This document shows, piece by piece, positions 1-4,339 of a DNA stretch of 5,454 nucleotides (the first letter of the stretch is position 1; each line of letters opens with the position of its first letter). Position numbers and translations under genes: made by a program. This stretch comes from Sulfurimonas sp. GTDB lineage: Bacteria > Campylobacterota > Campylobacteria > Campylobacterales > Sulfurimonadaceae. The notes under the pieces were generated by a model, which saw only the letters and a list, made by a program, of their open reading frames with translations, did no database searches and was not told where the DNA came from. Location of the stretch: positions 1 to 5,454 of the forward strand of contig JALWON010000197.1 of NCBI GenBank assembly GCA_027083475.1. Reading direction: 5' to 3'.

Positions 1-39
1 CTTTTAACATTTGCACTCCTTTATAGATTTGGTATTCAT

Positions 40-68
40 TTGATATTATATCTAAAATAGGATATAAT
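40..68 (+). promoter_or_regulatory. Probable tnpA promoter
   Basis: A -35-like TTGATA at 40-45 and a -10 TATAAT at 63-68 are separated by exactly 17 bases, close to the sigma-70 ideal. Transcription would start near 75, giving a 5' leader of about 24 bases before the TTG start at 99. The two boxes lie in opposite arms of the perfect inverted repeat at 40-73. The reverse strand therefore carries the same arrangement: TTGATA at 73-68 and TATAAT at 50-45. The boxes are read directly from the sequence; promoter activity is inferred. Confidence 0.6.
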
Positions 69-73
69 ATCAA
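40..73. repeat. 13-bp perfect inverted repeat upstream of tnpA
   Basis: The arms TTGATATTATATC (40-52) and GATATAATATCAA (61-73) are exact reverse complements around an 8-base loop (53-60). In single-stranded DNA this would form a hairpin. In double-stranded DNA it could be an operator, since it spans both promoter boxes. In IS200-type elements, left-end hairpins serve as transposase binding sites or as barriers to transcription entering from outside. Which role applies here is not visible from the sequence. There is no T-run after the right arm, so it is not a classical terminator. Confidence 0.8.
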
Positions 74-98
74 GTATATTTAAAATAAGGATACACAA

Positions 99-512
99 TT
101 GAAATATGAGCTGTTATCGACAAGACATGCGAAATATCTACTCCATGCACATATTGTTTTTACTCCAAAATATCGTAAGAAAATATTCACAAAAGAACAC
201 CTTGATTTAATGAAAACTATTTTTGAAGATATATGCAAAATTAATAATGCAACACTTGAAGAGTTTGATGGAGAAGCAGACCATGTTCATCTTTTAGTGT
301 TGTATCCACCACGAATAGCTCTATCTGTTCTAGTGAACTCCTTGAAAGGTGTATCAAGTAGAAGATTAAGACAAAACTTTGATATATTTAAAAAAGAGTA
401 TTGGGGTGAAGATGTAGCCTTGTGGAGCAGAAGTTACTTTGTGGCTAGTGTTGGTGGAGCACCTATTGAGATTTTAAAACAATATATTGAACAACAAAAA
501 ACACCTGATTAA
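99..512 (+). CDS. tnpA: IS200-type transposase TnpA (HUH Y1 family)
   Basis: This 137-aa protein has the usual length and layout of IS200/IS605 TnpA, a dimeric single-strand DNA transposase that cuts and rejoins element ends through a covalent phosphotyrosine link. The opening segment, with HAHIVFTPKYRKK at about residues 17-29, is typical of the family. The metal-binding HUH motif is H62-V63-H64 within DHVHLL. The catalytic tyrosine is probably Y129 in QYIEQQ, with Q133 four residues later as the usual third metal ligand. All key residues are present, so the enzyme looks intact. The start is TTG: an in-frame TAA stop lies at 81-83 with no ATG between, and TAAGGA (86-91) sits 7 bases upstream. 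The gene is convergent with the nuclease gene to its right. Family assignment is confident; present activity is inferred. Confidence 0.93.
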   Translation: MKYELLSTRHAKYLLHAHIVFTPKYRKKIFTKEHLDLMKTIFEDICKINNATLEEFDGEADHVHLLVLYPPRIALSVLVNSLKGVSSRRLRQNFDIFKKEYWGEDVALWSRSYFVASVGGAPIEILKQYIEQQKTPD

Positions 513-530
513 TATTTGCTTCGCAAATGT
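512..530. repeat. Small hairpin immediately after tnpA
   Basis: ATTTGC (514-519) pairs with GCAAAT (523-528) around a 3-base loop, with weak extension at the foot. It starts at the last base of the tnpA stop codon. There is no T-run, so a terminator role is unlikely. It may be part of the right end of the element. Confidence 0.5.
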
Positions 531-570
531 TCCTTATATCCTCGCCCTTAACGGCGAGGGTTTACGGAAC
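529..570. repeat. GC-rich hairpin, probable right end of the IS element
   Basis: CCTCGCC (540-546) pairs perfectly with GGCGAGG (553-559) around a 6-base loop. An outer stem GTTCC (529-533) pairs with GGAAC (566-570), separated from the inner stem by a partly matched internal loop. This stretch is far richer in G+C than everything around it. A GC-rich hairpin a short way after tnpA is what TnpA recognises as the right end in IS200/IS605 elements. Neither strand has a T-run after the stem, which argues against a simple terminator. The exact cleavage position cannot be read without an empty target site. Confidence 0.65.
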
Positions 571-575
571 GGGTG

Positions 576-974
576 CTAATCTTTCATAAATTCTTTAATC
601 GACTTAATTGCTTCGTCTGAACCATACGCAACACATACGTTAAAATTCCTACTTTCCAGCTCCTGTATCCAAACTTTTTGATTATCTGATAACTTTGTAT
701 GGCTTATGCTATTTTTTCCACTCTTTAAAGTTCTGGCACGTTGTTTCATCTCCAAAAAGAGAATATCTCCTCTTTTAAATATAATCATATCGGGGAAACC
801 TGAACTTACGCCCTCTTTTTTTAAATCGAAAGCTGTTTTTTTGTGTCTTTTCCCTCCATTTGGAACTGCAGTAAAAAGGATATTATTTCTCTTGCAGTAG
901 TTTACTACTTCAATTTGCTCCTGATGTTCAGATTGTTTCTCTTTTAATAAACTTATATACTCTTTTGATGTCAT
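576..974 (-). CDS. VRR-NUC domain nuclease (PD-(D/E)XK fold), phage type
   Basis: This 132-aa protein matches stand-alone phage VRR-NUC proteins, which belong to the PD-(D/E)XK nuclease superfamily and are thought to act on branched or damaged DNA. Visible motifs in order: an N-terminal helix with E16/E19 (SEHQEQ); VPNGG at 37-41; the catalytic core G59-F60-P61-D62 followed by a hydrophobic strand; and L74-E75-M76-K77, the E-x-K motif. LSDNQ at 95-99 and an Ala/Tyr-rich end (VAYGSDEA, 115-122) complete the usual domain, so it looks full length and catalytically intact. The ATG at 972-974 has an AAGGA site (984-988) 9 bases upstream. The gene follows the lipoprotein gene after a 56-base gap holding a perfect dyad, so it may be separately controlled. 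Its stop codon abuts the IS right end. In many phages such nucleases sit with replication or packaging genes, so the tail-end position is less usual. The substrate is unknown. Confidence 0.85.
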   Translation of the reverse strand: MTSKEYISLLKEKQSEHQEQIEVVNYCKRNNILFTAVPNGGKRHKKTAFDLKKEGVSSGFPDMIIFKRGDILFLEMKQRARTLKSGKNSISHTKLSDNQKVWIQELESRNFNVCVAYGSDEAIKSIKEFMKD

Positions 975-986
975 GTTTTATTATCC

Positions 987-1007
987 TTACATTATGTTAT
1001 AATGTAA
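987..1007. promoter_or_regulatory. Perfect dyad upstream of the nuclease gene (possible operator or RNA hairpin)
   Basis: The arms TTACATTAT (987-995) and ATAATGTAA (999-1007) are exact reverse complements around 3 bases. The dyad touches the nuclease ribosome binding site (984-988) and lies 12 bases before its ATG. On the minus strand TATAAT (1012-1007) overlaps the upstream edge and could be a -10 box, but no good -35 is visible near 1030-1035. The dyad could bind a dimeric repressor, or fold in mRNA and partly hide the start signal. The symmetry is seen directly; the function is inferred. Confidence 0.45.
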
Positions 1008-1027
1008 TTATAATTAAATTTATCTTT

Positions 1028-1171
1028 CTAATGACTTCTAGTTAATTTATCGTCTGTAATATTATAATCTATTTGTACATCTGCATCATGACATTTTATT
1101 TTATAACTTCTTACATTCTTATGTGCTGCACAACCTGTAAGGAGTATAAATAATACTATAAATAATTTCAT
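1028..1171 (-). CDS. Small predicted lipoprotein, 47 aa
   Basis: Reading minus from the ATG at 1171-1169 gives a 47-codon frame ending in TAG (1030-1028). It begins MKLFIVLFILLTGCAAHKN: a lysine, then a hydrophobic stretch (residues 3-11), then the lipobox L11-T12-G13-C14. Signal peptidase II would cut before C14 and leave a lipid-anchored mature peptide of 34 residues containing one more cysteine (C27). The ATG shares one base with the stop codon of the upstream tail-fibre accessory gene (TAATG), so translation is probably coupled. I do not recognise the family. Tiny phage lipoproteins near tail or lysis genes include spanin outer-membrane subunits and superinfection-exclusion proteins such as Llp of T5 and Cor. 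The peptide lacks the proline richness of Rz1-type spanins, and no inner-membrane partner or other lysis gene is visible in the window. Function is unassigned. Confidence 0.7.
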   Translation of the reverse strand: MKLFIVLFILLTGCAAHKNVRSYKIKCHDADVQIDYNITDDKLTRSH

Positions 1172-1473
1172 TACTTTATAGCTACTCTTGCTTGCTCTCT
1201 TTTCTCTAATATTTCTTTAGGTATAGCTTTTCTAGTTTCTTGTTGCCTAGCAATATACCAATCTGTAGAAGCAAGATAATATTTAGCATCACTATTGATT
1301 TTATCTTGTTCTATTTTAGATAGCTCTTCATCTGTATATTGTGGTTCTACTACTCCACCCTCAGCTATCCATTCTTGTACTTCTTGATAATGTCTGTTAC
1401 CTTTGTCATCTGGAACTGACATATTTCCGTTTACTAACCAACCATTTTCTTGTTGTTTTACTGTATTAATCAT
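1171..1473 (-). CDS. Tail-fibre accessory / assembly-type protein
   Basis: This 100-aa protein lies directly downstream of the tail-fibre gene, the usual place for a fibre chaperone. The N-terminal half carries W12-L13-V14-N15-G16 and a segment NRHYQEVQEWIAEGG (26-40) ending in VEPQYTDEE. The second half has an acidic helix followed by YYLASTDWYIARQQET (65-80) and AIPKEILEKREQAR (83-96). The pattern of a short Trp-Asn-Gly head, a 'WIAEGG..EP' linker and a C-terminal 'TDWY..R..E...IP.E....R..AR' helix recurs in small phage proteins encoded after tail fibres, some annotated as fibre assembly proteins. An excellent AAAGGAG site (1481-1487) sits 7 bases before the ATG and overlaps the fibre stop codon. 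Phage origin is confident; whether it is a chaperone or a structural subunit is not settled. Confidence 0.65.
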   Translation of the reverse strand: MINTVKQQENGWLVNGNMSVPDDKGNRHYQEVQEWIAEGGVVEPQYTDEELSKIEQDKINSDAKYYLASTDWYIARQQETRKAIPKEILEKREQARVAIK

Positions 1474-1485
1474 TTTTTATCTCCT

Positions 1486-2814
1486 TTAAAGTTCTGCGTC
1501 TATATAAAAATAAGTACCTTGTGACTTACCATCTGGTATATAGGACAATACAGTATCAGATATTAAAGCAATTGGTTGTGCTGTAACACTACTGTCTCTA
1601 AGGACAACAACTGAAGGTATTGCTCTTTTTGTTACCTTAAAGTAAACAGTAGACCTAGCAGCATCAACATTTTCATAGTTAGGATAAATTTTCATATATT
1701 CATAATACCTCTGGCACAAACTTAGCTCCAATCCATAAGGTCTCTGCTCAAATGGTGTAGCTACTAAACCTTCCTCTAGTTGTAGCTCTGCAATTTCAAT
1801 AAAATTGTTAGCTGTTGCAGCCCAGTTTACACAATCTGAAGTAGTTAAATAATCTCCATCTTGCCAAGTATCTGTTACATCTGTTGAATAAGATTCTTGA
1901 TTCAGAAACCCAATTGTAAATTCTATACCTGAGTCAGCGTTATTTAGTAGTGCTGGACTAAAACTATGATTTAATGGTATTTGAACTTCTACTTTTTGTG
2001 CTGTATTAGCTGTTGTATAGTTAAATGTAGTAGTATAGCTTTCGGCATTAGCTGTACTATCAGTAAGATTTCTAAAACAGACAGGATATTCACCAACTAC
2101 ATTTGAATTAAACAAGAATGATAAAGTTAAAGTTTTACCTTGTTTAGCTAATGTGTATAAATCTTGTCCCTCAAATGCATATCTAAACCCATACCAATAA
2201 TTCTTTCCTGTTAAATCTGAGACTGCAGTATTCACTTCAAATTTAATTGAGTTACTTCCCTCTATCTCAGATTTTGATATAGTAAATTCTCCATCTGTCT
2301 GATTACCACTGTACATTCTATCAGCAGTTTTATATCCATTAGTACCACTATTATAAGTATAGCTTGTCCCTCTCTGCCATACATCAAAGCTACCATTAAT
2401 AATTAAATTCTTAAATCCTCTAATATAAGGAGCTACCGACTTATCTAACTCATTAGGAAGTCCACTACCTGAAGTATGAATTATATTATCAGCATCTACA
2501 CCATCTGCGCTGTTTTGAGCATCTGTTGCGCTTTGTTGCGCTGCATCTGCGCTGTTTTGAGCATCTGTTGCGCTTTGTTGCGCTACTAATTTATCGGATG
2601 CGACTTGACTTGCATCTGCAGCAACTTGACTAGCTTTTGTATTTATATCACTTTGTACTGAATTTGCTTGAGTAGCCCAATTATTAACCTCACCAACATA
2701 AACATTTGCTTGATGTGATACAAAATTATTTGCCTTTATGTTAAAAGCCTGTGGCGTATCTGTTGCACTATTTGGAGCATCTGGAAAATTGGATATTGTT
2801 TGCTCTATTGCCAT
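1486..2814 (-). CDS. Tail fibre / receptor-binding protein
   Basis: This 442-aa protein has a three-part fibre layout. Residues 1-45 form the likely virion attachment end (FPDAPNSATDTPQAFN). Residues about 46-110 are an Ala/Gln/Asp/Ser-rich stalk, probably a trimeric coiled coil, with an exact 14-residue repeat (78-91 and 92-105, apart from the last residue). From 136 the motif NLIINGSFDVWQRGTS opens a beta-sandwich region of the kind found at the tips of many phage fibres and likely to bind surface sugars. It closes with AELQLEEGLVATPFEQRP (342-359) and LSLCQRYYEY (364-373), also recurrent in this family. The last 69 residues form a C-terminal head, the part most likely to set host range. 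The ATG overlaps the upstream stop (TAATG), with AAAGGA (2821-2826) 6 bases upstream. The fibre role is confident; the receptor is unknown. Confidence 0.88.
   Translation of the reverse strand: MAIEQTISNFPDAPNSATDTPQAFNIKANNFVSHQANVYVGEVNNWATQANSVQSDINTKASQVAADASQVASDKLVAQQSATDAQNSADAAQQSATDAQNSADGVDADNIIHTSGSGLPNELDKSVAPYIRGFKNLIINGSFDVWQRGTSYTYNSGTNGYKTADRMYSGNQTDGEFTISKSEIEGSNSIKFEVNTAVSDLTGKNYWYGFRYAFEGQDLYTLAKQGKTLTLSFLFNSNVVGEYPVCFRNLTDSTANAESYTTTFNYTTANTAQKVEVQIPLNHSFSPALLNNADSGIEFTIGFLNQESYSTDVTDTWQDGDYLTTSDCVNWAATANNFIEIAELQLEEGLVATPFEQRPYGLELSLCQRYYEYMKIYPNYENVDAARSTVYFKVTKRAIPSVVVLRDSSVTAQPIALISDTVLSYIPDGKSQGTYFYIDAEL
2502..2584. repeat. Exact 42-bp tandem duplication within the tail-fibre gene
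   Basis: Positions 2502-2542 and 2544-2584 are identical, giving two in-frame units of 42 bp that encode the 14-residue stalk repeat of the tail fibre (residues 78-105). Each unit itself holds shorter echoes (GCATCTG, GTTGCGCT). The nucleotide identity, including third codon positions, points to a recent duplication rather than an ancient protein repeat. A unit of 14 residues equals two heptads, so adding or removing a copy would change stalk length without breaking the coiled-coil register. Confidence 0.9.
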
Positions 2815-3416
2815 TATGTTTCCTTTGTAATTTGAATTTGAGATGGATATCTTATTCCATCAACATATATATTATCTGTATCTGATTTTAACGAAAACGT
2901 TATTATGCTTCCTATATCAACTTTTCCAACTAAAATATCTTTTAAAACTATTTGAGTAGAATTATTTTTTACAGCGTTCATGGATAAACTTTTTACAGTC
3001 ATTGCGCCAATCTTCAAATTAATTGTTATATTTGCATCTGTGTCGTTATCGTTTACTATGTTTGCAATACATATTATATTACCAGTATTCACGTCTTCTG
3101 CTGTTGTTAATGAGCATATAGCTTCACTTTCTGTGTCTTTTACAAGAGAAATGTTATTACTGCATTTACTGTTCCATATTGTAGTATTATCATAATCATT
3201 TTCTCTTGAAAATAGTATTGAAGTATCATTTTCGAACGTGTATGTAAACTCTATTTTTGTAATTACTGTATCTTTTGCGTTTATATAAGCAAAGGGGCAT
3301 CTATTTATAGAAACTTTTACTTTTTCTGTAGTTATAAAAGCATTTCCGTATGGAACGAAACCGCTGTATTCAACTCCTTTTTTGACATCAAATGAGCCAA
3401 CTAATATCGTATCCAT
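2814..3416 (-). CDS. Phage tail-region protein of unknown function, 200 aa
   Basis: I do not recognise this family. It lies between a tail-tip-type gene and the fibre gene, overlapping both by one base (TAATG at each end), so it is probably a virion or tail-assembly component. The sequence is rich in Val, Ile, Thr, Asn and Asp, with alternating strand-like stretches and no transmembrane segment or signal peptide, suggesting an all-beta protein. Similar segments near the two ends, TILVGSFDV (3-11) and DILVGKVDI (160-168), hint at two related beta domains or a repeated strand. Four cysteines are at 40, 85, 101 and 116. The ATG at 3416-3414 has the strongest ribosome binding site in the window, AAGGAGG (3424-3430), 7 bases upstream, consistent with a protein needed in many copies. 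A minor tail, baseplate or fibre-connector role is inference from position. Confidence 0.7.
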   Translation of the reverse strand: MDTILVGSFDVKKGVEYSGFVPYGNAFITTEKVKVSINRCPFAYINAKDTVITKIEFTYTFENDTSILFSRENDYDNTTIWNSKCSNNISLVKDTESEAICSLTTAEDVNTGNIICIANIVNDNDTDANITINLKIGAMTVKSLSMNAVKNNSTQIVLKDILVGKVDIGSIITFSLKSDTDNIYVDGIRYPSQIQITKET

Positions 3417-4339
3417 TAAATTACCTCCTTAATTGAGTAACTAGCTTGAATTTCAACGCTATTGGATAATACGGTAGAATAGTCTTCAATATATCCCAAA
3501 ATAGGTAAACTCTCATATTTGCTGTCTTCTCTCTCGTCTGCCACTATTAATATAATTTCTCCATATAAAGAGTAAGTTTTCCTTTTCATCTCTTGCAGTC
3601 TAATGGAAGGTATTGTTACATCCAAATCCATATATTGCGAAGCATCTCTTTTCTTAATGGTTGTTATTCCAAAATCATCTTTTTGTACGTCTGAATTGTC
3701 ATTAAGCCCCAACGATAATCCGTATAGAGTATCTCCAAGATATATACCATTGCCAGCCACCATGAAGTTAACTGATGCGGTTAATAAGCTATTTTTTTCA
3801 ATAGTGGTTCTAATATATGAGTTTGCAAATGGTGGAATATTGAAAATGAAGTTCTGCTCATCCTCGTGATTAAACTCTTCAAAATAATAGTTATACCAAT
3901 TATTTGAATTTGGTCTATTATATGATATTTGTACATCTTCATATAATATAGAACCATCATTGTTGCTAATAACTTCAACTTTAATACTTGCTCCATGAAC
4001 ACCACCAAACGCTAAAACTGTATATAAACCATTTTCGAATTCTGAAATTAATCCAACGTCGTTGAAATCTATTGCCGTGTCTTCGTTCCAAATAGTATAT
4101 GTTTTAGCTCTCAAATCTGTTTGAGCGTATCTATTGCTTATTCTCCACTTTAACCATTTCGTATTGTTATTGTCGTCCGGAATATTGCCTTTATTATTGT
4201 CTATTACGTTTTTGTAGTAATAGTGATTATATAAAACCTCATCACCGAACATATAATTATATGTTTCGGAGTATAAAACACCTGTTTCTTTGACATTTAT
4301 GCTCTTATAATCTCCAATCTCTTGCCTTATTGCAATCAT
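3416..4339 (-). CDS. Phage tail / baseplate-type protein, 307 aa
   Basis: This gene follows the tape-measure gene with a 4-base overlap (ATGA at 4339-4336) and precedes a TAATG overlap, so it is inside the tail operon. The N-terminal region (about 20-82) has a pattern seen in phage tail-tip proteins: a short aromatic module (YNYMFGDEVLYNHYYYKNV, 27-45; GNIPDD, 51-56; WLKWRISNRYAQTDL, 62-76). It resembles small carbohydrate-binding modules ('GD.V.Y....Y.....N..G..P.....W') followed by an 'NRYA..D' linker. The rest is Asn/Asp/Tyr-rich and strand-forming, with no signal peptide or membrane segment, and ends in a charged strand region (about 245-307). A GGAGAGG stretch (4345-4351) just upstream of the ATG supports the start. 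A role at the tail tip or baseplate, perhaps as the base to which the fibre attaches, is inference. I cannot name a precise family. Confidence 0.7.
   Translation of the reverse strand: MIAIRQEIGDYKSINVKETGVLYSETYNYMFGDEVLYNHYYYKNVIDNNKGNIPDDNNNTKWLKWRISNRYAQTDLRAKTYTIWNEDTAIDFNDVGLISEFENGLYTVLAFGGVHGASIKVEVISNNDGSILYEDVQISYNRPNSNNWYNYYFEEFNHEDEQNFIFNIPPFANSYIRTTIEKNSLLTASVNFMVAGNGIYLGDTLYGLSLGLNDNSDVQKDDFGITTIKKRDASQYMDLDVTIPSIRLQEMKRKTYSLYGEIILIVADEREDSKYESLPILGYIEDYSTVLSNSVEIQASYSIKEVI

Larger units (their letters stand above)
1..575 (+). mobile_element. IS200/IS605-type element carrying tnpA only (ends approximate)
   Basis: The element is defined by an intact IS200-type tnpA gene, a perfect inverted repeat just upstream (40-73) and two hairpins just downstream (514-528 and 540-559). 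IS200/IS605 elements have no terminal inverted repeats or target duplications. They carry subterminal hairpins that the transposase binds as single-stranded DNA. There is no tnpB (RNA-guided nuclease) gene downstream; the next gene is the oppositely oriented nuclease. The right end probably lies near 560-575, directly before the nuclease stop codon at 576-578. The left end cannot be fixed: it may lie in 1-40 or before the window, because the upstream repeat does not resemble the GC-rich downstream hairpin as left and right ends often do. Confidence 0.6.

Noticed and set aside
540..565. GC-rich hairpin as a Rho-independent terminator
   Set aside because: No T-run follows the stem on either strand. 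Its position after tnpA fits an IS end better.
513..575. Remnant of tnpB or an omegaRNA-type guide RNA after tnpA
   Set aside because: Only about 60 bases separate tnpA from the nuclease gene, with no TnpB-like coding sequence. The hairpins are adequately explained as an IS end, though a short RNA cannot be fully excluded.
706..900. Plus-strand 64-codon frame inside the nuclease gene
   Set aside because: It is an antisense shadow of the VRR-NUC gene, whose catalytic motifs are intact on the minus strand.
2461..2640. CRISPR-like or regulatory repeat array
   Set aside because: The repeats are in frame, encode the Ala/Gln/Asp-rich fibre stalk and have no spacers.
3603..4008. Frames of 88 codons (plus) and 75 codons (minus) within the 307-aa tail gene
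   Set aside because: They overlap a well-placed operon gene, show no recognisable domains and lack convincing start signals.
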